Shown: one piece after another, positions 33,061-44,130 of the stretch
Numbering within the stretch: position 1 is the first letter of the stretch
How the letters are laid out: every line of letters begins with the position of its first letter
Assembly (NCBI GenBank): GCA_036426205.1
Contig: WSYH01000268.1
Location: 62,001 to 126,000, forward strand
DNA length: 64,000 bases
Direction: 5' to 3'
From: Ascaphus truei
Lineage: Eukaryota; Chordata; Amphibia; Anura; Ascaphidae
Position numbers and translations under genes: made by a program
Notes under the pieces: model-generated
The model's database searches: none
What the model was told of the DNA's origin: nothing
What the model saw: the letters and a program-made list of their open reading frames with translations, nothing else

Positions 33061-33149
33061 CCTCATTCGGAACCCCGACTCCCCTTCTGACGCCGTCCCA
33101 GTGATGACGCCTCACCCTGTGAAGCTTTGCAGTAAGTTTGGCCCTGCGG

Positions 33150-35250
33150 CCATCGTGCCCTTTGTACTAGAAGGGATATACGCCTCGCCCTAGGACACAG
33201 GGTCACAAGTAAAACCATAATATAATCGCATTCTATGATCACACCTTCAACACTGCCCACTACGGCCGGCCGAACATCTGAAGGTTAGGGGGTTAAGTAT
33301 GAAGACTAACCCCATCGATGGGATTGTAAAGGTCCAAATGGACATACTCCAACTGACACCCGCAAGAAGCAACCCGCATGCAGTGTAGCGGCCATGGTAT
33401 GCCCGGAGCCCCAAGACCATTGCAAGTACCCAATCTCTGGGAACCATGCGGACATAGTGGCAGCTATATCCGGCCTACTTGAAGAGACCAACGAGTTACC
33501 CGCTGGCCGATTCGCTCCAGACCCCATCTTACGAGAAGAATGCCACCGGGTGTATGCATTGAGAGCGTCAGGGGACCTACAATCGTCAACGAGACTGACG
33601 ACCATATCCCAGGGGGAGTGCAAAAGATGGTCGCGTCTGGTGTTGTTATCCCCGCCGAGACCAGAACACCAACTGTTCTCGCTGGAGAGTGAGCCTGAAG
33701 AAGAAGAGGTTCAGCAAGGGTATAATACTACCCTAGTAGGGAATGGACGTGCTAGATCCCTATTCGCCCACGTATATGTGGCAGAATCTGCTCCCCCCCC
33801 CCTTTCTCCGATGGAGTTTGATGTCGACCAGAAGTTGGGATCCAATATCCGGTCGCCCGGTGGGAGCCCAACCTCAGGTGAAGGCGGCGTGGCCCGCACG
33901 AAGCGGATGTCGATCTGGACTTCAACTTTCGGCGAATCGACACTGTCCACAGAGTGGAAAGAACGGCTGACACCAGCTGATGCAACGACGACATGTTTTC
34001 TCCACATCTAGATGGATGTGGGGTGCAGCCGCAGTGCCCAACATACCATTCGGATAGTGATGCCACCCCCGTTCCGGGAACTTCTCGTCCTGCCCCTCGG
34101 GATTGTGACGATGTGAGGAATCGCCATCCAAGACATGGAAACCCGCTGGGATTGTGACGGAATCACGAGGAACCTTATGCGTCGCCCATAGTGGTGGTGG
34201 CGGAAAAAGAACGGGTCTGTACACTGTGTATCGACTATCGGACACTGAACACCGCACGATCCCGGATCAATACAAACCTTCCGCGCATTGAAGAGATCCT
34301 GAATGCGCTGAAGTGGGAGCCACTGGTTTAGCGTTCTGGATCTCCGATCAGGGGTACTACAGGTGCCCATGACGGCGGAAGACCGGAGAAAACGGCTTTC
34401 GTCTGCCCCCTGGGATTCTATCCAATTCAACCCGCGTATCCCCAAGGTATTGTGGGGCGCCTGCTACGTTCCAAAGGTTTGATGGAAAAGACTATCGGGA
34501 CATATTCCCCGGGAGTGCCTGGTGTACCTGGACGCATCATCGTCTTCGGAAGGACTCTGGAAGGCACGAAGAGCGGTTGTTTAAGGTGTGATCGATCGTC
34601 TGGGGACGAAGGGTTGAAATTGGTCCTGGCCAAGTGCCGATTTTCCATACCTCGTGACCACGTGGGGCAACAATCGTGCCGTCCAAAGGATTTGCCACCA
34701 GACCCTCTGCCAAGGTAGAGCCGTGGTGAACTTGGCCTCCGCCCAGAGACGTCACAGAGCTGCGATCCTTCCTGGGTTTTTGTGGGTATTATCGCCTCTG
34801 CGTGGAATGGTACTCGAGCAGGGCTAACCCTTGAACAATCTGTTGAAGATATACGCCCTCCGAGACCGGGAAGACGCTGTACCAGCCCGCCAACCGTTTG
34901 GTTGACAAATGGACCCTCTGAGTGTGACAGCCTTCCTAAGCTGAAGATTTCTGACCGAGCGCCTGTACTTGCTTATGCGGATCCCGAACAGCCTTATACG
35001 TCCTGCATGTGGATGCTAGTCCTAAATGGACTAGGCGCCGTCCTGCACCAGAAGCAACCCGGAGGGCCTGCGGCGGTTAGCGATTTCACATCAGCCGCAC
35101 GTTGACACCCAGTTAAGCAGAGGTACCCCGTCCACAATTTGGAGTTTCTGGCTCTCAGTGGGCGATCACCGGAAGCTCCACGATTACTTGTACGTGGTCT
35201 GACCCTTCGAGGTAAGTGACGGATACAACCCCCTCACTTACTCAATACGC
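33150..35250 (+). pseudogene. Gypsy pol, first part: protease, RT, start of RNase H
   Basis: Landmarks in order: gacacagggtcacaagta (33,194-33,211) encodes D-T-G-S-Q-V, the aspartic protease active site. Near 34,220, C-I-D-Y-R-T-L-N marks the RT fingers. At 34,521-34,549, tacctggacg followed by catcatcgtcttc is the Y-L-D-D box with one base missing. 34,920-35,090 encodes A-P-V-L-A-Y-A-D-P-E-Q-P-Y and L-N-G-L-G-A-V-L-H-Q of the RT-RNase H region. RNase H sequence continues to gacggatacaaccccctcac (35,219) and breaks at about 35,250. Domain order PR-RT-RH-IN is that of Ty3/Gypsy (Metaviridae-type) elements. Confidence 0.88.
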
Positions 35251-37085
35251 GGGGGGGGTGGGATATTGTGTATTTTAAGTTGGACAAAGCTCCTCGTATT
35301 GAATTTTGAGAGGGATTGTAGGTAAATGTTCCTATATACGCGAGTTACACCCTTTATTCTGTTCAAACCCTATAGTCCCACACCTATCCACAATCTCACA
35401 CTTAGAAACGTATTAAGTTTTTTCGAGCACGCTCCTACGGTCTTAAAGGCCCCTGAATTATTTAATAAATGAGGTTAATATTCCAGAGCTAGAGCGACTT
35501 TATTGTTCGAGATGCGCGTAGCAAAGGGGTTACGCTTTGATTGGGGGAAACCCACGAAGGACACTTGTGATCGATCAGCATGTTTAGAATGTCCTGAGTT
35601 AGTGTGGTGTGTGTGTGAGGTAGGAAAGGAATGAGGGTATGGGAATAAGTGAGAGAAGGTGAGGGGTAAGAGGGCAGAGAACAGAAGAGGTGAGAGGGAA
35701 TAGAGCTGAGAGAGATAGGGGTATGAGGGGTATGTGGCGATAGAGAGAGAGTACAGGGGTATATGGGAAGTAATAGGAGATGGGTGGGAGTAGGGGTTGG
35801 GTGGGGGGAGGGACAGCGTAGGTGTGGAGAGGAGATCAGATTCCGTAAGGCGGAAAAAGTATTACAGAGGGGGTGGGGAATGGATAAACAAGGAAGTTGT
35901 GTCAGCAAGGGTAGTTGGGAAACGGAGTTCATGGGAGTGGATAGGAGAGTGCAGGATGGGGAGGGGGGATGAGGATGATGGGTTTCTCTCATGGGAAATG
36001 CAAGATTTTGATGGGAAGCAGCGTGAGATTTATGTTATTCTGTATCATGGCTGTATTAGGGGAAGAGGGGGGTGGGTTTGCGTTGCTGTGTATAGCATCT
36101 GAAGAACCACTAAAGCAGACGGGACAAACCTTGTTCCGTTCATCTACATAGATTCGACAGCAGTCTTTGGCGTTAAATGAGTAAGTGATGCTGGAGGGCG
36201 CTGTACGGAGGATAAAAGCGTCGAAGGGTGCCCATCGGCCCTGAGGGCGGAGAGGAAGAGTGAGGGTTTGGGAATATGTTCTGTTTATAGAGCTGGTCTC
36301 GGGAGTTGTATGGGTGTACTGGTAGTTGTGGTCGACGATTAATGGAGGAGTTGAGGAAGATGGAATGTTTTTGGGGAATAGGCGTTAATTTGTTGGTGGG
36401 TGGCAATATGAGTTTTGTATGATAGGTGTCGGAAGCAGTATTGGAGGGGAGGTGGCTGGTACTGGTTCTTTGTATGTAGGAGAAGAAGTATGAATAGTAT
36501 TGAAAGGAGCTTTATGTTCGTGAAAAAAGAATTGTTTGTCATAGTGATAATCGAGTTCGAAGGCGCTATGTCTATAAGGGGGTGAGGGTGGCAAAGGGGG
36601 ATGGGGAGAAGGGAGACACAAGGAAAAAATCGCAAGGCCAGGGAGAAGAACGAGAAGGGGGCGAATAAGCGCGGAAAAGATCAGAGAGTAGGTATGGTAG
36701 GGTTAATGGAGGGGGTGCGGGAGCAATAGAAGAAGTCTGCGTGAGTGCTAAGTGGGGGGGTGCGGGTTCGGGGAGGGGGGATATGGTGGAAGGGTTACTC
36801 TTGGGGTATTGAATAGCACAGATGGTGTAGTATGTTAAGGAAGGAATTGGTGAGGGGGGGGGGGAATAGAGGGGACTCTATTACTTACTAATCCGCGGTG
36901 GTTGAAGATTCGTGAACGAAAGCGGAAAGCGAGTCGGTGAAGGAGAGTGAGAGGTGGAACGAGGGAGCAGGCACAGACGAGACTAACAAAGGAAAAGTTA
37001 TCGGAGAAAATTGGGGGTGCTGTTGGGATTGTAAGTAGCGGGCAGGTGTACTGTGGCGGGATAAATAGCTTCTATGTATTTGTTT
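35251..37085. other. Insertion of about 1.8 kb inside Gypsy RNase H
   Basis: RNase H coding similarity stops at about 35,250 and resumes at about 37,086, so this segment is foreign to the element. 35,251-35,560 is mixed sequence starting with a G run. 35,580-36,870 is strongly C-depleted on the plus strand (gtgagagaaggtgaggggta, gggatggggagaagggagac) with many G runs. No terminal repeats, target duplication or protein motif were found. The Pro/Ser/His-rich frames on the minus strand follow from composition. It may be a different repeat, an unplaced low-complexity region or a gap-filling artefact. Confidence 0.65.
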
Positions 37086-38900
37086 CTTGACTTGGATGTT
37101 GGCCAAAACTAATCAGCAGGCCACATGGCAGGCCGCCCCTCAGTAACTACAGCTTCTCTTCTGAAGTATAAGCCGGGGCCATTGAATATTGGGGCGGACG
37201 CCCTCTCCCGAAGACCAGGACTACTCGCTACTCCGATGATGAGGAATGGGAAGAACTTCCCGGCCCCGGAGTGCGGGCTTTGTGTAGAACGGCAGCCATA
37301 GTTCATGACAAGTGGCCTCTCTCCCGAGTACGAGTGATCGATTCGTTGGGATGCCAGTGCAGGCTGTCCCCGCCTCCCTACTGCACCCAAAAGGGATGCA
37401 CCTCACGCACGACAAGGTGTTCGGTGGAAAGATCTGGTAGACTACCAAATTCGAGATCCGGTCGCTAGCATCATCCGGCACGCCGTTGAAAAAAGGAACC
37501 AGCCCTCTGAAACGTGCGCCCCAATGACTGGTGGCCTTACTCATGCGAGAATGGGACAAATTTGAAATAGACAACTGCTTGCTCTATCGGTGGTGCAATA
37601 CCACTAACCACCCCGGATAGGAGACAACTAGTCCTACCTAAGAACTTACAATATCTGGTGTTGAAGTCCTACACGATGAACACGGGCACCTCGGTGTAGA
37701 TAAGACTTTTGGGCTCGCTCCGAGACCGGTTCTTCTGGACCAAGATGCGGGAAGCGGTGGAACAACACTGCCGCCGTTGTTCCCGATGCGTTCAACGCAA
37801 GACGTTGCCATACTAGAGCAGCTCCCATGGCCCATCTTAAGAGTTCTGGTCCAATGGACTTGGTGTGTATGGACTTTTTTATGTATCGAACCTGATAGCC
37901 GAGGCATCGGTAACGTGCTGGTCATCACGGACCATTACAACCCGATATTCCCAGGCCTTCCCCACAAAAGACCAGAAGGCTATCACGGTCGCGAAAGTGC
38001 TATGGGAAAGGTTCTTCGTTCACTATGGTCTTCCCAACCAGCCTTCATTCCGACCAGGGCGAGACTTTGAGAGCACTTGATCAGAGAACTGCTCAAAATG
38101 CTGAACATTGCAAAATCAAGAACGACCCCGTATCATCCTGAAGGTGATGCTCTGCCAGAACGATTCAATCGAACCTTAACTGGCATGCTCGGAACTTACA
38201 GAGTGCGCAAAAATTAATGGAGTCGACATGTGGAGGGACTAGCGCATGCGTATAATTGCACCAGGACAGAGTCAACGGGATTCTCCCTTACTTCCTTATG
38301 TTTGGGCGTGAGGCCAGCTGCCAGTGGATGTGTCGTCTCAGAGTCTCGACAGATGGATACATAATGCCACTCATTTCAAATCTACAAAGACTGAAGACTG
38401 TTTAACGCAGGCTCTATCAACAAGCAGAAAAGTCCACGCTAAGCTGAACGCAGTGAACAAACGACGTATGACATAAGGTCAAATATCGGGAACTTCGTCC
38501 TGGGGATGCTGTGTTGCTCCGCAACCTCGGAGTCCCGGGGAAAAACACAAATTGGCCGACCGATGGGCGAGACGGAGTGTATGAAATTGAATCCCAAGAT
38601 GCCGGCCTCCCGGTCTATGTATCAAAGACACTGATGGCCGGTGTAAAGTCTGGCACCGTTCATCTCTTCCCATCCACAAGTGGAAGATGAAGAGACAGAG
38701 ATACTGGCCAACGCCGCTCAACGGTGAGTCGATCTATAGAGGGGGTCAAGAGACTGTAAATAACGAGACCCACTCTGAAACTCCTGAAGGACCCTATGGA
38801 GGACCCTCTCAAAGGGACTATTCCACAGAAGGGGCATCTCCCGGAAGGAGCTACGGGTAAAGGGCCCGTAGGCCAACGCCTCTAAGGTGGCACCAACAGG
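37086..38900 (+). pseudogene. Gypsy pol, second part: RNase H end and integrase
   Basis: 37,140-37,210 encodes L-K-Y-K-P-G-P-L-N-I-G-A-D-A-L-S-R, the RNase H C-terminus. The integrase zinc finger follows (H-G-H-L-G near 37,684; C-R-R-C-S-R-C near 37,770-37,795). The catalytic core then shows, in changing frames, the first Asp near 37,858-37,880 (tggacttttttatgtatc), V-L-V-I-T-D-H-Y (37,918), a D-Q-G-R-D-F-E-like ccagggcgagactttgag (about 38,053) and E-R-F-N-R-T-L (38,159-38,179), giving the D,D-35-E layout. C-terminal sequence R-E-L-R-P-G-D-A-V-L-L runs near 38,485-38,520. Integrase would insert the cDNA. Several frameshifts are present. Confidence 0.88.
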
Positions 38901-39291
38901 CCAGCCTTTGGATCCACAGAGCCCGAGCTTTTGTGTCTACAGAGACTGTACAGAGACAATTCTCCCCTCAAGGAAGAGCTAGCCTCGGACTATGTGTATT
39001 ACTCCCCGAGGGAGTCGCAGAACAACTCCGTAGGGCCAAAGAGTCAGGTACCCTCCAATCGGGTAACCTATGATCAAGTTGGGGCACCCCATTATGAGGC
39101 TCAGCAGTGGGCTCGCAGCAGAGTACAGTCAGTATTGTATGTTCAGGAAATGTACAATCTGATGTAGAGCTGATATAGTGAAATCACGGTTGGTTGTTGA
39201 ATTTTCATTATATAAGTTGATTTGCATTTTTATTATATAACGTTTGGTGTTAGTAAGTAGTTATGTGGTCAAGCGGGGACGTTGGAGTTTT
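38901..39291 (+). other. Gypsy 3' untranslated region
   Basis: Between the end of pol and the 3' LTR. A short frame at 38,931-39,167 has no recognised similarity. No envelope-like gene is visible. Confidence 0.5.
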
Positions 39292-39307
39292 CACACAGGG
39301 GGAATGA
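39292..39307 (+). promoter_or_regulatory. Polypurine tract
   Basis: The purine stretch agggggaatga directly precedes the 3' LTR, the expected plus-strand priming site. It supports plus orientation of the element. Confidence 0.75.
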
Positions 39308-40626
39308 TATAGCCAGGTCCCCCTCGCGCGCTCAACCCCCTTCCCTCTGTCCGCGAGCCGCGCGTTGCCCGGTAGTCAGGGAGACGCTAGCGCATAGGAT
39401 ATCCCTGGTTAGCTGAGGACGCGAGCGGGCCGGTTGCGGGGACGCGATCGGCCGTTGCTAAGGCCGCGATGCGTTGCCACGGCCCAAGCGGCTGAAGCAG
39501 GGCGCCGCCTTACCAGGGCTGTTGCGCATAGCGCAGGGCAGGAAACAGCAAGGCCCCCACACAGCTCAACACGCACACCCAACGGGAAGGACAGCCCCCA
39601 GGGTGCACAGGGGCAAAACACATTGTACGCCAGGGACCAATCGGAAGGCTGGATTCCCTGCTCCCAGAGAGATACATTTTCGCGGGGTTTTGCAGAGGAA
39701 GTGAGTCAGGAGCCGGACCAGCTAGGGGTAAGAGGTGGATGCAAGGGTCAGTGACCCTCTGCATTAGGCCAGCAGCCCCAGGCCCCAGTTAGGTCCTGAG
39801 CCAGTTAATAGCTTGTGGAGTATAGGGACAGGCCCTAGATAGGGACACTGACCCATTTTTGGTAGCTTAGTCAGGGACACAGTGCTAACCGGGTGCGGCC
39901 TGCGAGGTGGGTTCTGGGCTCAGAACACTATCAAAGACCCTGGGACTAAGGTGATATTATCCGCGCTGGAATTCACCCAACGCTGTGTGGAGGACAGCGT
40001 CGGATCGAGCGGAACTCCGGTGATATCGCTCGGGTACCCGTGGCTGGAGAGCCCGGCAGGTAACCTGCAACTCACTGCACCAACCAGGCTATCACCGAGA
40101 CATAGTGGCTGCGCAGTCACATCAACTATGCAGACATTGGTATATGATTTTGGGAGTGCAAACATTGGTGGGGGATTACTGAACAGGGTGGGTCACTCTG
40201 GCGAGATGGTTGGTAGCGGTCCGCGTGACGCCTAGAGTGGTGCGTCCCCGTGCGCCGGTTAGCGTCCGCCGTGACGCCTAGAGGTTGGTTGTAGCGTCCG
40301 CCGTGACGCTAGAGTGGTTAGCGTCCGCCGTGGCGCATGTTGATGATATGTAATGTGATAAGTTGCTGCATGTAGTAAAATCAATAGTATAGAGCTGTCT
40401 GTGTGGTCATTGTGTATTGTCCTGCGAGGAACTACTTCCCCTCTGGTGGGAGCCATCGCAGGTGGAGGCGCTGCATCATTTTATGTAATATATTGCCCCA
40501 GGTTCCCTTAGCGGAGGCTCAGCCTTCTGTGAGCCAACAGGTTAGCACCACGCACCCCTTGGTAACATTGCATTTCTCTCCACGCACGCGGTATATGCGA
40601 TTGGGTGGGGTGATATGACCGTTACA
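39308..40626 (+). mobile_element. 3' LTR of the Gypsy retrotransposon
   Basis: Colinear with 30,198-31,526, starting tatagccaggtccccctcgc (TG changed to TA) and ending atatgaccgttaca. The 31-bp array is at about 40,206-40,333 with fewer or altered units. Flanking bases ttaga (before 30,198) and taaaa (after 40,626) do not form a clean 5-bp duplication. Confidence 0.92.
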
Positions 40627-40786
40627 TAAAAAAAATACATGCTGTGTATTTTTACGGGTTTAAATGACTCCAAACAGAGAAAAGCGGGAAAAGAACGGGA
40701 CATTTAAATGATTTTGAAAAAGATTGCCGGGACATTTACTGAAAATCCGGGACTGTCCCGACTAAACTGAGATGTATGGTTACCCT
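40627..40786. mobile_element. Right part of the DNA-transposon-like repeat split by Gypsy
   Basis: Ends with gatgtatggttaccct, complementary to agggtgacca at 29,660. It also contains ccgggactgtcccg, a palindrome that pairs with gaaactgggacac on the far side, as in MITEs of this vertebrate type (compare 48,849-49,228). Confidence 0.6.
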
Positions 40787-41155
40787 GCAAAGTGCCAAAG
40801 AGGCCTGTAAATCATGCAAGGAGTTAATCCCATATTTTTATCAAAATGGTGATTTTTATTATTATTATTATTATTTCCATACAGATGTCCTCTCCCTGGA
40901 GCCGTTTAAGTGCTGAAGGGAATTTGCCGTTCATGTGGTGCAAGCTTTGGATTGCCGCCCTCCTGACCTTTTACCTCTCGGGGGAATGGATGTCGGTTAT
41001 AAAATAGCATTGCCTAAAATGAATTTGGTTATTAGGACTCAGAGCCGCGCCCTAAATAATGTTGCATTAAGTTACAAATAATATCTGAATTAGAAACATA
41101 GAAATAATACATGCAATGTTCACATTTTCTATCACTATATCTAAAAAGAAGTACA
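40787..41155. other. (ATT)n tract and low-copy-looking sequence
   Basis: (tta)n at about 40,856-40,876, followed by 40,880-41,050 with even composition (gagccgtttaagtgctgaag) and no repeat structure. This could be unique host sequence. Confidence 0.35.
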
Positions 41156-41376
41156 TACAGTCCTCGGTTATCCAACGGATTCTGTTCTGGAAGTAGCGTT
41201 GGATAATGAAACCGTTGTAAAGTGAGTCCCATGTTAATCAGTGACGGTGAGCGTCTGATAGCGCATTCAGGCGTCGGAAAACACATTCAGGCGTCGGAAA
41301 ACGGCCCATGGGGTTGCATTGTAAAGCGTTGGATATGCCATTCGTTGTAAAGTGAAACATTGGATAGCGAGTACTA
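41156..41376. mobile_element. Mariner-like MITE with internal duplication
   Basis: The left end tacagtcctcggttatccaa and the diverged right end cattggatagcgagtacta are inverted partners. cattcaggcgtcggaaaac occurs twice in tandem (about 41,265-41,301). gtaaagtg-type half-palindromes fill the interior. Confidence 0.6.
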
Positions 41377-41677
41377 CCTGCATTATAGCTTTGACGCATA
41401 GTTTTTCATGTTCACTTGTGTTCTTGGTTTTGGTTCTTTAAAAAAAAAATGGGTGTTCTGGTTTTGCCCAAACTCAATTTTGTTTGGTTTTGGTCTGGAT
41501 TTTTACCCAAATCATTGGGGGGGGGGGGGGGAACAAAACAAGCAGGAAACTGATAAATTGGCATTATAAAGCATGAGAAATGCATAACATAAGTATTAAA
41601 TCATAAAAACAATTGGGAAACTAAAATTATTTAAATGGGAAACTTATAGTAAAATAATTAGAAGGGGTCCTCTAGAT
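41377..41677. other. Low-complexity AT-rich sequence
   Basis: A and G homopolymers (gggggggggggg near 41,517-41,531) with ttttggttttggtctgga-type T/G repetition. No gene. Confidence 0.35.
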
Positions 41678-41857
41678 CAGGGGTGTCCAACTCCAGTCCT
41701 CAAGACACCCCCAACAGGTCAGGTTTTCAGGAAATCCCAGCTTCAGCACAGGTGGCTCAATCAGTGGCTCAGTCTTTGATTGGGCCACCTTTGCTGAACC
41801 TGGGATATCCTTAAAACCTGACCTGTTGGGGGTGTCTTGAGGAGTTGAGTATCCCTG
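41678..41857. mobile_element. hAT-type palindromic MITE, copy C
   Basis: The ends caggggtgtccaactccag and gaggagttgagtatccctg are inverted partners. Flanks ctctagat (41,670-41,677) and ctttagac (41,858-41,865) agree at six of eight positions. This is the shortest of the three copies, lacking the middle of copy A. Confidence 0.85.
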
Positions 41858-41865
41858 CTTTAGAC

Positions 41866-42035
41866 TGTAAGCTCACACGGGCAGGGCCCGCACTAATCCT
41901 GTATCTGTTTGTGCATGCCTGTCCTTTGTTGTATTTGAATGCTAATCTGTTTTATGTAATTATCCAAACTGTACCGCCTTTGTACCACGCAGTGGAATAT
42001 GTTGGCCCTTTACAAATAAACAATATGTAATAATA
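41866..42035 (+). mobile_element. L2-like LINE 3' tail
   Basis: tgtaagctcacacgggcagg opens a tail known from vertebrate L2/CR1-group elements. It closes with ttggccctttacaaataaac and an aat-rich end. The LINE is 5'-truncated as is usual; no coding part is retained. Confidence 0.65.
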
Positions 42036-42125
42036 TGGCAAGAAACAGCAAGAGACGGGCTCTCGGCCGCTTGATCTGTTTTGTTTGTAGTTCAAAAATA
42101 TTTGGGGGTTTTGGATCTAAAAAAC
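42036..42125. other. Short unassigned spacer
   Basis: No recognisable feature. Confidence 0.2.
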
Positions 42126-42500
42126 TTAAAGGAGCAGTCCCCCACCGTCAGATCATTTTTCTGCCCCCCTGCCCTAATTTCAATAAAGATGGGAAGTTGA
42201 GAGTCTCCGGAGCTGAACCGCAGTCATTTCACCTCCGGGACCCGCTGGTTCCCGAGATTCTTAAAGGTGCTGCCAGTTCCTCTCCTCCAGCGGGAACAAC
42301 ATGGAGATTTAAATCACCCACGTAATGTGGGAAACATTCAGAACCAGGAAGTACCAGCGGCACCTTCCCTCGTACGAATCTCCAGAACTAGGGGGCCACC
42401 AGAGCTTAAATTAAAGTGTTTCATCCCCAGAGTCCTCACTTCCCACCTATGCTTATAGAAATGTATGAAATGCTCTTTTAAAGGAGCAGTCCAAGTTGCC
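42126..42500. mobile_element. MITE-like AAAGGAGCA repeat, copy 2
   Basis: Starts taaaggagcagtcccccacc, contains gagtctccggagctgaacc and ends at a second ttttaaaggagcagtcc. The family also includes 26,870-27,250 and 44,848-45,060. Confidence 0.5.
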
Positions 42501-43009
42501 GGGTTTTTTTTTTTACATTTAATCCCCCCCCCCCTTAATATGTGCATCAATACAATCCACACAATGATAAGTAATTAGCTAAGTTGAAGATCGATCCCTT
42601 CTCCTGTGATCGATCAGCGAACATTTGGCTTGGGGGTTCACTAAATGGCTGTCAGTGCCGCAAAAGAGGAGCAGAGATGCAAAGTTCTGTGGGGAAGATC
42701 ATGTGACCAGGCAGCCTCTAGATACAATTGGTGCACTGCTAGAGAGAGGGCAGGGCTTAAAAGGAAGGGGATGTGACTTTGTAAGTGGTTGCTATACATA
42801 GTACAGCATGGATTTATTAAAAAAAAAAAAACAGGTAGGATATTGCTTGGTCTGCAGCTTTAACGGATGTGGGTTTGGAATGTAAGGCCAGTTTAATACA
42901 CCCAGTTTTGCCCTTTTCTAACCTTTTCCCCCCCCTTATGGAGAATGATGTTTGCAGAGCCTGGCAGTACATAGAACCCGCTCTGCAACACCTTTACTGT
43001 GTCTGTAAA
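42501..43009. other. Unassigned
   Basis: C and A runs (42,522-42,534; 42,818-42,830). No gene or terminal repeats recognised. Confidence 0.25.
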
Positions 43010-43125
43010 ATCCTTTGTACAGTGCTGCGCAGAGCGCGCTGTACTGTAATTGTCACGCGCTTTGAGTCCCATCGAGAGAATAGCGCTCTATGAAATAAAA
43101 AGTTATTAGACGTTATTATTTATTT
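43010..43125 (+). mobile_element. L2-like LINE 3' tail
   Basis: tttgtacagtgctgcgcaga, cgcgctttgagtcccatcga and tagcgctctatgaaataaaa followed by (att)-rich sequence form a typical L2-type terminus. It is the second independent, 5'-truncated copy in this part of the window. Confidence 0.7.
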
Positions 43126-43476
43126 ATTTACATTGTGACCCTGGCTTGACTGTACTCTTGTACTTTGTAGCATCATTTCCATTAATGATTCAATGTTAAA
43201 TGAATTATGACCTCTTTATGACACTCTGTCCATGCAGGTCTCAGCCTTAACTTTGATAAACACGAAGCCGGATTCCATTTCTCCCATCCTCATGGCCATG
43301 GAGCGGTGTTAAGTGACTCAGACCCTGTCTTCTTGTCTCTCTCGCCCATGGTGGATTTACCAGCGGCTGTTAATTATTCATTCAGTTTTACTTTTGTTTA
43401 TTAGTCCAGGCGCATTTTAAAGCACCATGTTCCTACAAAAAAAGGTGACACGCGAAATGAAAGTATTCCGCCTTAT
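43126..43476. other. Low-copy-looking sequence, possible conserved noncoding DNA
   Basis: Even composition without repeat structure. 43,200-43,400 contains ccatggccatgg-like and gttaattattcattcagttt motifs. There is no long frame. It stands out against its repeat-filled surroundings, but conservation cannot be judged from one sequence. Confidence 0.35.
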
Positions 43477-43880
43477 AAGTAGTGATAGGCGAACCAGCCT
43501 GGGTCCGTTTCCTGAACATTTCAGGTGTCTTTTAGACCAAATCTGACCCCGCTACCAAGATCCGTCAGTGTATTGGGTACTAAACGATCTGCCACTGGAT
43601 ACAATTTGGGTGGATTTTTAAGAATCCGCACTCAGATTCCATATTGAATCCGAAATCCGCACTGCGTATTGTTACAAATCTGCGCTCTCTCTCCCCCTTG
43701 CATTTGATCCGACCGCGGATTTTTAACAATAGACCACGTGGATTGTCAGTGATACAAAAACGAAATCGGAAAATGCAGATTTTCCTTTTTGAGACTGACC
43801 CGCGCCAATCTGCGGCTCAAAAGAACCGGCCGATCTGAGGTGGATCCAGATCCACCCAAAATATTCGCCCATCTCTACTT
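43477..43880. mobile_element. MITE with agtagtgataggcgaa / ttcgcccatctctact ends
   Basis: The ends aagtagtgataggcgaac and attcgcccatctctactt pair at 15 of 18 positions. The interior is rich in gcggat / atccgc inverted words (about 43,625-43,850), as in hAT-like MITEs with the agagatgggcgaat motif. No transposase. Confidence 0.6.
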
Positions 43881-44130
43881 GTAAAGTCTTTGCGGATCTA
43901 TCCCAACCTCTGAACACATAAATGTCGTCAGTGCTGGATGTTGGCTGAGAGCGACCATCTTTAAAATGCCCAGCTCCTAACATTCTCAATTTGACTTTCT
44001 CAAACATAAAAAAAACAAGTAAATCAAAAATTGGGGGTTAGGAAATGTATTTATTTTAACTTTGTTTAAAATATTGTAAACAGAATTGGTGCTGAAGGGA
44101 ACTTTAACACAAACAAGGCCCCTTAAGCAT
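43881..44130. other. Unassigned
   Basis: No recognisable feature. Confidence 0.25.

Noticed and set aside
33711..34257. Frames of about 100 codons on the minus strand of the Gypsy element
   Set aside because: They are shadows of pol coding sequence; the motif-bearing frames are on the plus strand.
35489..36635. Pro/His/Ser-rich minus-strand proteins inside the Gypsy insertion
   Set aside because: Composition follows the C-depleted plus strand. No start context, domain or homologue pattern is visible.
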